64,000 nt of DNA from NCBI RefSeq assembly GCF_028623165.1, contig NZ_CP117772.1, forward strand, positions 124,001 through 188,000, given 5' to 3'. Position 1 is the first letter of the stretch, and the number at the start of each line of letters is the position of its first letter. The notes under the pieces were generated by a model that made no database searches, had not been told where the DNA came from, and was given only the letters and a program-made list of their open reading frames with translations. This DNA is from Nostoc sp. UHCC 0926. GTDB lineage: Bacteria > Cyanobacteriota > Cyanobacteriia > Cyanobacteriales > Nostocaceae. Of the stretch, positions 34,187 through 42,887 are shown in pieces. Position numbers and translations under genes: made by a program.

Positions 34187-35524
34187 CTAATCATGTTCAA
34201 CTGCTTGGGCGGTTAGTTTGAAATCAGCCTTCATTAGGCGTTTCCATTCTTGGTAATAACCGCGAATTGCTAACTCATCTGTTACAGGCCCGGTGATTAC
34301 ACCATCTTCATCTATATGATGGCGATCGCTGATGCCAAACCCACGATTCATCGCTACCCACTCGATTTCTGGAATACTTAGCCCCCGATGACATTCGGCA
34401 AAATTGATCATATCGTCAGGAACCCCAAAACTGGGGAAATCTTCTTGAGTTCTCATCCGCAGAACATTAACTTCATCTGGGACTCCAGACATTGTGGTGG
34501 CATATATTGTCAGTTGAGTGCGATCGACAGCTAGCGGTTCAATCACTTCGATTTGATTCCCAACAACTAGCAGATTAGGAAAAATAGTTAAATTCATTTG
34601 CGAACCAATGGACAAATCTAACCAATAAGGAGCCTGCTCACCCCACTTTTCTCGAAGCTTTGCTTCATAAGCTTCCCGTCCTGGCTGGGGTCGTTGTTGT
34701 TGCCAGAAAGCGCCAGGTCGTTTTTCGTAACTGGGGCGCTGATCAATGAACATATGCCCATGACCAAGGTACTGCACATACATCGGCCCTTCATCAGGAT
34801 TGTGGGCAAAATATTGCATGTCTTTTTCGGGTTCTAAACGATTTGCCACAGCTAGCAGAGAACGGTGTGAAAACGCGACATGATAACCATCAGCGGCATT
34901 ATCGTAGGTAAACTTCCAGTTACCTTGATAAATCATTTTATGTGCGCTACTTTGCACGGTGATTTGAGCATTAGGAAAACGGTCAATCCACTGATCCAAT
35001 AAATCTTTGGCTCGTCCGAGATAAGCGATTAAGTCTGGTGCTTCACAATTCAAAGTCCCAAAGATAAAACCACGATAGCTTTCTACCCAAGGAACTTGTC
35101 CCAGGTTAAATTCTGGGCGATGGAAGTCAGCAGCGTAACCTTTTGCCCAAGGAACTCCTGTGAGTTTGCCCGTGTTGCTATAAGTCCAGCCATGATAAGG
35201 ACAGGTAAAAGTTTTCGCACAACCACGAGTTTCACGGCAAACTGTCGCGCCTCTATGGGTACAGCGGTTGAACAAGGCGCGAATTTTATCTTGGCGATCG
35301 CGCAGGATAATAATTGGACGATGCCCTAGATTAGATGTCTTAAAATCGTTGGGGTTGGGTATTTCGCTTTCGTGAGCAAGGTAAACCCAGGTTCCACCGA
35401 AAATCCGAATCATTTCCTCTTGGAAAATTCTCGCATCCGTATAAACACAACGGTGGACTCGTTCTGGCTGAATTAGATAATCCCAATCATAGCCTTGCTT
35501 GACTTCGCCGTTTCCATGCAGCAT
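34187..35524 (-). CDS. Rieske non-haem iron oxygenase, large (alpha) subunit
   Basis: A 445-residue oxygenase component. The Rieske [2Fe-2S] ligands are CTH (Cys88, His90) and CPYH (Cys108, His111) with 17 residues between. The mononuclear iron site is DNAADGYHVAFSH with Asp212, His215 and His220. C-terminal residues fit a ring-hydroxylating dioxygenase of the aniline/benzoate group. It would hydroxylate an aromatic substrate using electrons from a reductase that is not seen here. The start codon ATG 35524 lacks a strong ribosome site. It is in one transcription unit with the beta subunit upstream and the GS-like gene downstream. Confidence 0.9.
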   Translation of the reverse strand: MLHGNGEVKQGYDWDYLIQPERVHRCVYTDARIFQEEMIRIFGGTWVYLAHESEIPNPNDFKTSNLGHRPIIILRDRQDKIRALFNRCTHRGATVCRETRGCAKTFTCPYHGWTYSNTGKLTGVPWAKGYAADFHRPEFNLGQVPWVESYRGFIFGTLNCEAPDLIAYLGRAKDLLDQWIDRFPNAQITVQSSAHKMIYQGNWKFTYDNAADGYHVAFSHRSLLAVANRLEPEKDMQYFAHNPDEGPMYVQYLGHGHMFIDQRPSYEKRPGAFWQQQRPQPGREAYEAKLREKWGEQAPYWLDLSIGSQMNLTIFPNLLVVGNQIEVIEPLAVDRTQLTIYATTMSGVPDEVNVLRMRTQEDFPSFGVPDDMINFAECHRGLSIPEIEWVAMNRGFGISDRHHIDEDGVITGPVTDELAIRGYYQEWKRLMKADFKLTAQAVEHD

Positions 35525-35622
35525 GGTTAGCTTTTCTCAAAATAAATTTAACGAATAACTTGATGTAAAATTCCTAACTTTAAGCTAATATCTGTCTCAA
35601 TTATCCATTTTTTTGTTCCTGA

Positions 35623-35796
35623 TTATTCTAAAACTTGATCAATAGCCGCCAAAAGGCGATCTCTTTTCACCACAGCCGTCACTTCCACGCCCCACTGGAA
35701 TTTATTGAGTGCAGTCTCCCCTAAAACTCTTGCAGCTGACGGTGGAATGCCATTTATAAGACAAGTTTCATCAAAGTAAGAAACTAAGGTTTTCAT
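35623..35796 (-). CDS. small protein within the Rieske operon
   Basis: A 57-residue protein from ATG 35796 (MKTLVSYFDETCLINGIPPS, AARVLGETALNKFQWGVEVT, AVVKRDRLLAAIDQVLE). It overlaps the end of the beta-subunit gene by 26 bases in another frame, suggesting translational coupling, and precedes the alpha subunit by about 100 bp. No domain recognised; only one Cys, so not a ferredoxin. A small accessory or assembly protein is possible. Confidence 0.55.
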   Translation of the reverse strand: MKTLVSYFDETCLINGIPPSAARVLGETALNKFQWGVEVTAVVKRDRLLAAIDQVLE

Positions 35797-36367
35797 GACC
35801 TTGATCCGCATCAATTAAATTCACCTGCTTGAGAGCTATTTTCCATTTGCCATGCTGCTGGTGCAACCTGTGTCCATACCAACCAGCAAAGGTTTGCGTT
35901 CGCCCTTGGCGAAATTCATGGATGAGAAAGTTGGAACGAATTTTGACTTCTTCTTCCTTTGCACACGAAAATATTTCAATGTTACTAATTATTCGGCTAG
36001 TACGCGATCGCGGTGTTTGAGCATAAGCAAAACCACACTGCAACCAAAATACCTTATCTTCCAAGCGTCTGTGGTCATCGAAAGCGATGGATACTTCTTT
36101 TCTCGGGTCTCCACCACCTGGAGTGCTGGGAATCCAATAAAGGCATTTGCTAGTAAATAACCCCAACCAATTATCAAATTTTCCATCATCCAGTAACCGT
36201 GCTTCCAGAAACAGCAACGCTTTGCACTCTAACTCAATTGCTTGATTAACTGGTTTTCCTCCATTCTCCCACTCTGGAAGTCTTTTAATTAATTCACTAT
36301 AAAATATTTCATCCACGTCATACGAATATTGTGAACTTTCGGTGTTTTCTTCTTTGCTAACTGACAC
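35771..36367 (-). CDS. Rieske oxygenase small (beta) subunit
   Basis: A 198-residue protein of the ring-hydroxylating beta family with an NTF2-like fold: IELECKALLFLEARLLDDGK, FDNWLGLFTSKCLYWIPSTP, EVSIAFDDHRRLEDKVFWLQ, RTSRIISNIEIF, IRSNFLIHEFRQGRTQTFAG, WYGHRLHQQHGKWKIALKQV, NLIDADQGHENLSFLL. These are standard landmarks, including the terminal KxVNLIDAD. It is structural rather than catalytic and pairs with the alpha subunit 247 bp away. First gene of the unit on the minus strand. Confidence 0.88.
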   Translation of the reverse strand: MSVSKEENTESSQYSYDVDEIFYSELIKRLPEWENGGKPVNQAIELECKALLFLEARLLDDGKFDNWLGLFTSKCLYWIPSTPGGGDPRKEVSIAFDDHRRLEDKVFWLQCGFAYAQTPRSRTSRIISNIEIFSCAKEEEVKIRSNFLIHEFRQGRTQTFAGWYGHRLHQQHGKWKIALKQVNLIDADQGHENLSFLL

Positions 36368-36474
36368 AATTTACTTCTTTTAATACCAAGATATTATCTT
36401 ACATGAGTTTAAACTAACTAATGACAAAAGCGTAAGTAAGTCGGTGGGAAAAATTACAAGTATGTAACGAAAAC

Positions 36475-37060
36475 TTAACCAGAAGGAGTAGAGTTAAACT
36501 TAATACGTTGTACCTTGTAATTTCCTCTTTCCCCTCTAGCTTGAACACCATCAATTACTGCGTAAGCAAGATTTAACTCATCATCAAACATCCGTCCTGC
36601 TAGTTCATCCTTTTTGAGGTGCTGCCACTCCAATTCTATTGGGTTCATTTCGGAGCAATATTTGGGCAGAAAAAAGATGTATTTGCCCATGTGTTCCCAC
36701 TTTGACCACATCTGTTGAACTTCTTGGCATCGTGGGCCATTGTCTTGCACGATTACCCTGATGCGTCCTAGTTCAGAGGCTTCACGAGCTTCTTGCTCCA
36801 TCATCTGGATATAGGACTTGCGATTAACACTCCCAATCACCAAACCGTAAACAAAACTAATTAGAGGTTGAAAAAAACCAATAATGCTTAATCTTCGACC
36901 CCGACGCTTCGTCTGTTCTAAGCGTTTTTGCTCACCTCGTTGGTAATAGCTGTAACTAGGCTCGCTCCATGCACAGAACCCTGATTCGTCCAAATATTTT
37001 AGGTCTATTTCTCCGGTAGCAGCAGCTAATTCCAACATGTCTAAGTCTGCTTGCTTTTTT
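36475..37060 (-). pseudogene. IS630-family transposase, catalytic half only
   Basis: Open from about 37060 (EKKQADLDMLELAAATGEID) through LKYLDESGFCAWSEPSYSYY, QRGEQKRLEQTKRRGRRLSI, IRVIVQDNGPRCQEVQQMWS, and YIFFLPKYCSEMNPIELEWQ. The catalytic set D (YLDESG), D (VIVQDNG) and E (NPIELEW) is present. The N-terminal helix-turn-helix half seen at 57315-57788 is missing; the frame begins inside the 3' end of the recombinase gene. Ends near a taagtaagt terminal sequence at about 36430. Confidence 0.75.
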
Positions 37061-37664
37061 TCCCATATTTCCCGACATCTCCCCCAACTGGTGACAGCAT
37101 AGCCAAACTCGCCGCCGCTCCCAATACCTGCTCGTCGGTCACTTCCAAATATTTCTGCAACTGTTCTAAATTCCGATGTCCTGAGATTTCCTGAATAACT
37201 CTCAGTGGGATGCCAGCGTTACTCATCTGGGTGAGCGCGGTACGCCTAAAGCTGTGGCTACTCACTCCAAAAATATCTACTTGCTGGCAAGCTACTCTCA
37301 AAATCCTAGCGGCTGAGTCTTCGCTGATGTGTCCATCACTGCGACCGGGAAACAGATAATCATCTCCTCTTTGTGGGTAGTATTCAATCAGTAACCGCCG
37401 TAAGTCTTCAATTACTGGTATAGAGCGAGTAGCAAGTTTTCCCTTGGTGTTTGACTTTCTAATAATCAGCCGGGGTCTAACGTTGCCCTTGACCGTGTAA
37501 ATGTCTTGAGTCAACAGGGTACAGCATTCACGGATTCTACAGGCGCTAAACAGGCAGACACCGAACAAAGTGCGATCGCGCCCGTTGTCTAAGCAATTAC
37601 TGAAAATTAGCTGTATCTCTGACTGCGTTAGAACTTTGGCGCGTCCATGCCGATTAATTTTCAT
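37041..37664 (-). CDS. tyrosine recombinase (phage-integrase family)
   Basis: A 207-residue catalytic domain without the usual N-terminal core-binding domain, starting at ATG 37664 (MKINRHGRAKVLTQSEIQLI); another ATG at 37691 exists. Numbering from 37691, the catalytic residues are Arg52 (SACRIREC), a Lys near 83-85 (NTKGK), His146 and Arg149 (HSFRRTALT), His172 (GHRNLEQLQ) and Tyr181 (KYLEVTD): all six are present. Short integrase-like proteins of this type act at mobile elements or in site-specific inversion. Its last 12 residues may be altered by the abutting IS630 relic. No attachment site could be identified. Confidence 0.8.
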   Translation of the reverse strand: MKINRHGRAKVLTQSEIQLIFSNCLDNGRDRTLFGVCLFSACRIRECCTLLTQDIYTVKGNVRPRLIIRKSNTKGKLATRSIPVIEDLRRLLIEYYPQRGDDYLFPGRSDGHISEDSAARILRVACQQVDIFGVSSHSFRRTALTQMSNAGIPLRVIQEISGHRNLEQLQKYLEVTDEQVLGAAASLAMLSPVGGDVGKYGKKSKQT

Positions 37665-37873
37665 TGCAAGACTGTTGACCCTGTAATCCACAGCCTACAA
37701 CGACTTGACACATGATTTGCCGGAATTGTTTGACCTAAAACTTTTAAGATTTTGACAATGGTTACTTGACATAGTATCAATATTGATACTATTATTAGTT
37801 TAAAGTTAATACTAAGTCATGGTCATTTTGTAGAAACATTCTACTTACTGATTAAAATTTGGTATAAAAACTT

Positions 37874-38128
37874 ATGGCACAAATAGAAAAAATCCTTGCT
37901 CAGATAAAGAACAATCCTAAAAATGTTAACTTTACCGATTTAATGAAGGTCTGCAATCATTACTTTGGAGAACCTAGACAGCAAGGAACAAGCCATTGCA
38001 TCTATAAAACGCCTTGGGCTGGAGATCCACGCGTCAACATTCAAGAAAAGAATGGAAAAGCAAAGGTTTATCAAGTCAGGCAGGTTTTAGACGCTATTGA
38101 AAAAATGGAGGATATACAAGATGGTTAA
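37874..38128 (+). CDS. hicA: HicA-type mRNA interferase toxin
   Basis: An 84-residue protein with the HicA double-stranded-RNA-binding-like pattern: FTDLMKVCNHYFGEPRQQGT, SHCIYKTPWAGDPRVNIQEK, and KAKVYQVRQVLDAIEK. The catalytic histidine is in GTSH (His41). HicA cleaves mRNA and is neutralised by HicB, encoded by the next gene with an 8-base overlap. This longer Nostoc-type HicA lacks the usual KRxGSHHxxY wording but keeps the order. Confidence 0.8.
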   Translation: MAQIEKILAQIKNNPKNVNFTDLMKVCNHYFGEPRQQGTSHCIYKTPWAGDPRVNIQEKNGKAKVYQVRQVLDAIEKMEDIQDG

Positions 38129-38447
38129 CCACGAACACTATACTTATAAAGTTACTTGGTCAGAAGAAGATCAAGAATTTGTAGGGCTATGTGCTGAGTT
38201 TCCTAGCCTATCTTTTCTCCATGAAAATCGTCCTGCTGTACTTGAAGGTATTACAAACCTAGTACAAGATGTGGTGATTGATATGGAAGCGAATAATGAA
38301 AAGATTCCAGAACCAATTGCAGAAAAAAACTACAGTGGTAAATTTCAAGTTCGCATTCCCCCAGAGCATCACCGTAGATTAGCTATAGAAGCAGCAGAGC
38401 AAAATGTTAGTTTAAATCGCTATGTAAGCCTTAAACTTGCCTGTTAA
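38121..38447 (+). CDS. hicB: HicB-type antitoxin
   Basis: A 108-residue protein from ATG 38121 (MVNHEHYTYKVTWSEEDQEF). The N-terminal degraded RNase-H-like domain is seen in VGLCAEFPSLSFLHENRPAV, LEGITNLVQDVV, and the C-terminal ribbon-helix-helix in FQVRIPPEHHRRLAIEAAEQ, NVSLNRYVSLKL. The C-terminal part would bind the operon promoter to autoregulate. Overlap with hicA supports coupled translation. Confidence 0.85.
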   Translation: MVNHEHYTYKVTWSEEDQEFVGLCAEFPSLSFLHENRPAVLEGITNLVQDVVIDMEANNEKIPEPIAEKNYSGKFQVRIPPEHHRRLAIEAAEQNVSLNRYVSLKLAC

Positions 38448-38536
38448 ACACCGTAAGCGATCGCATTTGTATTTACTTCCTAGTGCTAACAAGATAGAAT
38501 TCATTACCACACGAATAGATACTTTTTAAAACTCAA

Positions 38537-38747
38537 ATGGATGTTTTAGATTCAGATCAGACTTTTAAAAAACAATCAAGAAGTAAATGAAATATTTCTT
38601 AATAGCACTCTTGCCATCGTAAAATTAAAAATTCAGCACCTTGAAGCAAATTTTGATAATTTAAGTCCTAAGGAATTAGCAAAAAAATTAAAAGAGCTAA
38701 GTGAGTTTGGGAAAATTCTTAACAGGCATAACAGACATAAAAAGTAA
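38537..38747 (+). pseudogene. small gene broken in an A-run
   Basis: ATG 38537 reads MDVLDSDQTFKKQSRSK and stops. One frame over, NNQEVNEIFLNSTLAIVKLK, IQHLEANFDNLSPKELAKKL, KELSEFGKILNRHNRHKK and stop (38745-38747) is clearly coding-like. Removing one A from the six-A run at about 38567 joins both. Helical protein of about 69 residues, family unknown. It follows hicB. Confidence 0.45.
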
Positions 38748-38927
38748 AATATCTGTTTTCACAACTAGCGATCGCCTATCCTCCCATCCCCAATACCCGA
38801 TGCCCCACTTAAATCACGAGTGGGGTCAATTTTGCGATTCTAGGGGTGTGTATGGTTGTGACTTATTGTACCCGAAAATTGGTGTAGGCGATTGTGGCGG
38901 TGGTAGCGATTGAAGGGGGAGCGATCG

Positions 38928-38971
38928 CCCAATGCCCAACGCCCAATCCCTAATGCCCAATGCCTAACCCC
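38928..38971. repeat. short tandem repeats of the cccaatg type
   Basis: Five to six imperfect 7-10-base units (cccaatgcccaacgcccaat, then ccctaatgcccaatgcct), the well-known heptameric tandem repeat type of heterocystous cyanobacteria. Confidence 0.6.
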
Positions 38972-39037
38972 AAGGTGAGGAATGGTAGCAGTAGGGTTAA
39001 TCTAGTAGCCAAAGTATTAATTTATGCCTAGAGACAA

Positions 39038-39167
39038 CCGCAAGCACTTGCTGAAAATCACTGTTTTAAAATGGGACAGCTAAAAACGCTATAAGCCATA
39101 TACAGTATGGTATAGATAACCGCAAGCAAGTAGGTTTTTGTTTAATAAAATAACCAAGTGCTTGCGG
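39038..39167. repeat. 130-bp unit bounded by 13-bp inverted repeats
   Basis: ccgcaagcacttg at 39038-39050 and its inverted copy caagtgcttgcgg at 39155-39167, with a further partial copy (ccgcaagcaagta) at 39119-39131. Could be a small MITE or a binding-site cluster. Confidence 0.45.
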
Positions 39168-39745
39168 CAAAGCATTTACTTAGATTTTTGCCACCTATGT
39201 AATTAAAAATACTAAACTTTTAAAGGGCAACTTTCTGGGAATTCTAATTAGGTCAGGGAGACGTGGCCAGTACACCACCTTGCCAAACACCTTTTTTTTG
39301 TTTTGGGAGCGCGGCGGGAACCCAATTAGATGAGGTGATTTTATTTGCGGTCAGAAATTGAAATTTCAAAAGTTACGCCAATTTTCCTGATATTAAAACT
39401 GGAGTTGGCAGGCGATCGCTGGGAGAGTAGGGCTACGCGATGGCGATCGCAAAAAGAGAGAGGATCTGTTGTCGTTACTAATGGTTATGCCTTGTTAGTT
39501 TATTTTGGCTAACCTCCGCGATCGCTGATTCTATTTCCTCCAAGGCTTTGTCAATGGCATCCAAGGGAAGTGCGGTGCTCCCATTCTTTCAGTGCGATGG
39601 CATAACCGGACAAAAAATATTGCATAGAAATCCTGGTTGCTCTGACAACGGTAGGATGATTAAATCCTGCGAGCGAATAATTTGCTACTATGTCGATAAA
39701 AGCCCAGAGTCGAAAGGCATTGTATTTAAATTTTTCCTTAATCCT

Positions 39746-40771
39746 ATGTCTAAAATAACGTCACCCCTTAAGCACCACCAAACTCCTTTGAGGGTTAACC
39801 AGTCCAGTCTCCAATGTCTGGATCTATCTTGGTTAGGGTTTTCTGAGGAATTTACCCAGGTGATGGGGAACTGTGACTGGGGAATAGAACCGGAAGTGTT
39901 TATTACCAAAGCCCATTGGTTAGTCCATAAACAGATGACGGTAGAAGTCTTGAGGGCGATCGAGGAATTTTGTTTCGCTCCCAACGCCCCTAGTGCCTTA
40001 CTCTTCAAAAATCTACCTGTGGACAACTTGTTACCCCTAACCCCAAAAACATCAGGGGCGAGTGCAGCTAAATGTCCCATCAGTGAAGGGCTAATCCTAG
40101 GCATTGGTAGATGTTTTGGCCAGCCTTTTACCTATCCCTATCTCAAGGAGAGAGGCGGATTAATCCAGGATTTGGTTCCTATGGAAGCAGAAAAAAACTT
40201 GGCTTCAACGGGGGGTAGCTTAGTAGAACTAAAAATGCATCGGGACTTCCCCTTCCACCCAGAAGCAACGTCCCCAGACTTGTTATTTTTACTCTGTTTA
40301 CGGGGCGATTCTACCCAAAAAGCTTACACTATGCTATGTGATGCACGGACTCTGTGCAATGCGTTAGAACCTGAGGATGTTGAGTTACTGCGCCTTCACC
40401 CTATTGAATGGCGATTTCCCAACGCCGATCAATATTTCCAAAAACCAGCCATTACCGGTACAATAGAAAATCCTTGTGTGAATCTGACTGATGAAAATGT
40501 TGCCCCAGGATCTACTATAGGTAGTCCCATAGAAGAGGTACAATCGGCTTATGAAAGATTGCGTGAGAAAGCAGCAGAGTTAGCGGCTGGAGTTTTTCTC
40601 TCCTATGGAGATTTGCTTATTATTAGTAATAAGCGCACTGTACACGCCAGGGCATCATTTACGCCTCGATTCGATGGTAACGATCGCTGGCTTAAGAAGA
40701 TTTTTATCTCTTTCAACCTTTGGAATAGTGGTAAATGTCAGTGGCCAAGTCGTGAAATGCCTTTAGGTTAA
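39746..40771 (+). CDS. clavaminate-synthase-like Fe(II)/2-oxoglutarate oxygenase
   Basis: A 341-residue protein from ATG 39746; an in-frame extension to 39548 is probably not translated. Iron ligands fit MHRDFPFHPEATSPDLLFLL (HxD type: His and Asp in MHRD), then a distal His in NKRTVHARASFTPRFDG, with DRWLKK providing the 2-oxoglutarate-binding Arg. SPDLLFLLCLRGD and the NxxxVHxRxxFxPRFDGxDRWL closing motif are characteristic of the clavaminate synthase/VioC/AsnO group, which hydroxylate free or carrier-bound amino acids, often arginine or asparagine. It faces the repeat protein gene at 41385-41789. Substrate not determinable from sequence. The usual second HxE spelling is absent. Confidence 0.75.
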   Translation: MSKITSPLKHHQTPLRVNQSSLQCLDLSWLGFSEEFTQVMGNCDWGIEPEVFITKAHWLVHKQMTVEVLRAIEEFCFAPNAPSALLFKNLPVDNLLPLTPKTSGASAAKCPISEGLILGIGRCFGQPFTYPYLKERGGLIQDLVPMEAEKNLASTGGSLVELKMHRDFPFHPEATSPDLLFLLCLRGDSTQKAYTMLCDARTLCNALEPEDVELLRLHPIEWRFPNADQYFQKPAITGTIENPCVNLTDENVAPGSTIGSPIEEVQSAYERLREKAAELAAGVFLSYGDLLIISNKRTVHARASFTPRFDGNDRWLKKIFISFNLWNSGKCQWPSREMPLG

Positions 40772-41384
40772 CATCCAATTAGCTACCCGATTTTTGAATA
40801 ATGATTGCCGAGCTAAAACTCCTAAAAGAAAGTTTTTACTATACTTTTGGAGTTTTTACTATTTTTGAATAAGTAATAATACTCATAATGTAAGAAGAGT
40901 ATTTCTTTACACAACCAGTTAAGTACGAGCTAAAACCAGTTATTCTTGCTCAAAGAACTAGTTGATTTAGATATAAACTGGGACTTTGGGGCTGTTGACG
41001 GCTCTTTTTCCCCCTGGAAAGGGAGGAGGTGAAGAAGTTAAGTATGGGGGCAAAGGTAAAGGTGTTCTTGGCGTCTTGGCGGTTCGACAAATTAAGCTTT
41101 TGGGCGATTTTTGCGTAAGTCCTATTTTAGACTCAGAAGTAGCAGATGTCAGTAGATCGAAAACTTTTCCAGAAGCCTTATCAGTCCTTCATTTCACTTT
41201 GGGAACGCCATCTGCCAAAATCAGCTTCCAATCTACCTTTCAAGAACCTCTGTTCCAGATAGATAAATAGAGCGATCGCCTGTGGTCATGACGGAAAGCA
41301 CAAAAGCAACGCCTGAAACCTTTATTCTTTCGTTAACTTTCAAAACTTTTCGGTTTGCTTACAGTGTCAAGGAAAGTCGTGCTT
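40772..41384. other. intergenic region with decayed repeats
   Basis: 41064-41124 repeats the interior and right end of the 92-bp MITE at 23984-24075. 41150-41365 is bracketed by cagtagatcgaaaact and aaaacttttcggtttgctta, a weathered copy of the cagtagaccgaaaag inverted repeat, followed by aagtcgtgcttttag as in the 1-707 element. No gene supported. Confidence 0.5.
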
Positions 41385-41789
41385 TTAGTCTACGTAATCT
41401 GTTAATATTGGCTCTTCAATAGTGTTATTTGAACCTATTGGGCGGCTACCATCTATCTCTAGAGTATCTGAAGATAGAAAATTACTTTTAGTGATCGGAC
41501 GTTGACCGTCTATGTCTTGAACAGCTTCAATCTCTAAATCACTAGGATCAATTGGACGCTTACCGTCTACAGTTAGCATTGAATGTTCTTGAAATGCGCT
41601 CTTCCCAATCGGACGTTGACCATCTATATTAATTGTTTTATCATAATCGTTTTCATTCTTCCCAATCGGGCGCTGACCATCTATATTAATTGTTTCTTTA
41701 ATTTCAATATTACTTGGATCGACTGGACGCTGACCATCTATATTAATTGTTTTGTTTGTTTGGATCACTTCGTCAGATGATGGATTCAT
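41385..41789 (-). CDS. six-fold 19-residue repeat protein (IDGQRPI repeats)
   Basis: A 134-residue protein. After a 13-residue N-terminus (MNPSSDEVIQTNK) come six contiguous units of exactly 19 residues, each opening with a variant of TINIDGQRPI: IDGQRPV, IDGQRPI, IDGQRPI, VDGKRPI, IDGQRPI, IDGSRPI. D, G, R and P are invariant; the spacer varies but is acidic (DPSNIEIKE, GKNENDYDK). The C-terminus is ILTDYVD. No signal peptide, cysteine or membrane segment. A good ribosome site (aagaggag) lies upstream. Either a tandem-core peptide precursor or a short beta-repeat protein fits; no family name can be given. The neighbouring oxygenase is convergent, not co-directional. Confidence 0.8.
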   Translation of the reverse strand: MNPSSDEVIQTNKTINIDGQRPVDPSNIEIKETINIDGQRPIGKNENDYDKTINIDGQRPIGKSAFQEHSMLTVDGKRPIDPSDLEIEAVQDIDGQRPITKSNFLSSDTLEIDGSRPIGSNNTIEEPILTDYVD

Positions 41790-42488
41790 ATCAGTTTTAA
41801 CTCCTCTTTTTTATTGCTCAAAATTACTTTTATTACTATCAAATTAGTTTGTCAGATTCATGTTTACCATCCTGATTATAAGACTATTTATCTCCTACCG
41901 ATATGACTTTAAAAATTGTTTCCCTTTAAGCAAAATACACTAAAAATTAGGTAAAAAGCAGAAAAATTATGATTTCTCTGACAATTTATTTATCCAATTT
42001 AAATAGAATACTCAAGTAGGAGCAAAAAATCCTCTATCACAGCACAGAATATATCTATGACTTGAGAGGGATTGTCATCTCTCAATAAATATACAGCAGG
42101 ACTTTCGGCAATCAAAGGGAAAATGGATTGCTCTTAGGCGATGGACTACGCTCGGCTGCACCTACGCTTACTTCCAATATCCCCAGATTTTCACTCATCA
42201 GCACCCGATCACCAGTAACCATGTCTTTGGACTACCAGTGCATCTGCTCTAAGTCGCGGATGGCTTGAATAAAGCTACAAGCGCGATCGCTATCCTTTCA
42301 ACTAACGCACACGTTACCACTACTGTTGCTCCCGTCCTGTGATTTGTAGCCTTCGGCTGACGAATTTCAATCAAAATCTTCAACATAGGATCTTGTTTTA
42401 ACGAACTTTGGGGGTTTAAGTCCTCAGTAAGACAGGCAGCGCATTTTGTGTCGGTGTCTAAATCCCCGTCACAAAACGTAATTGCAAA
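41790..42488. other. intergenic region upstream of the repeat protein
   Basis: AT-rich upstream sequence to about 42060, then a degenerate dispersed repeat at 42131-42165 and a minus-strand coding-like scrap (IALVAFIQAIRDLEQMHW near 42290-42240). No supported gene. Confidence 0.5.
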
Positions 42489-42887
42489 TTGCGAATTGGT
42501 TTAAGTTTTCCCTCCGTAATTCCACTTACTGCATCTACACCTGCAATTGTGCTGCCTGAAGCGTCACAAAAAGCCGAAGTTAGCGAGCAAAGTACATCTT
42601 CAGGCGATTCAGCAGCAGCTCTCGCTTTGTCAGAACTGAAGAATCTGACTAAGTTGCAACTCCAAGCAGCATCTTATGCCAAACGTGTATCTAGAGAGTA
42701 CTGCCTGATTGCACGATGCTTAATTGGGGGTAAGGAACGCGAAAGACTGGAGCAGAGTGCCAAAATGCAATTTTATCTCGATTCAGGTAACAAAACTCTA
42801 ATTGCAGAAGCCAATGAGTGGGCGGCTGTCAATCCTGGATGCCTACCATTTTCGTTGGAGTTAGCGTTTCAAGAAGGTGAAACGTGA
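42489..42887 (+). CDS. hypothetical protein
   Basis: A 132-codon open frame whose only early start is TTG 42489. Residues about 40-110 are helical and coding-like: DSAAALALSELKNLTKLQLQ, AASYAKRVSREYCLIARCLI, GGKERERLEQSAKMQFYLDS. The end is GCLPFSLELAFQE. No domain recognised. The lack of an ATG and the different character of the first 30 residues suggest the 5' end is lost or displaced. Confidence 0.4.
   Translation: MRIGLSFPSVIPLTASTPAIVLPEASQKAEVSEQSTSSGDSAAALALSELKNLTKLQLQAASYAKRVSREYCLIARCLIGGKERERLEQSAKMQFYLDSGNKTLIAEANEWAAVNPGCLPFSLELAFQEGET

Larger units (their letters stand above)
38748..39745. other. repeat-rich intergenic region
   Basis: Holds heptamer-like repeats at 38928-38971, an inverted-repeat unit at 39038-39167, several HIP1 sites near 39410-39445, and a minus-strand coding-like scrap near 39575-39480 (STALPLDAIDKALEEIESAI). 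No complete gene. Confidence 0.55.

Noticed and set aside
37041..37664. Heterocyst-specific excisase (XisA/XisC type) for a nif element
   Set aside because: Much shorter than those recombinases, and no interrupted nif or vnf gene or matching direct repeats are seen.
38928..38971. Possible CRISPR array
   Set aside because: Units are 7-10 bases, imperfect and contiguous without spacers; this is a heptamer-type tandem repeat.
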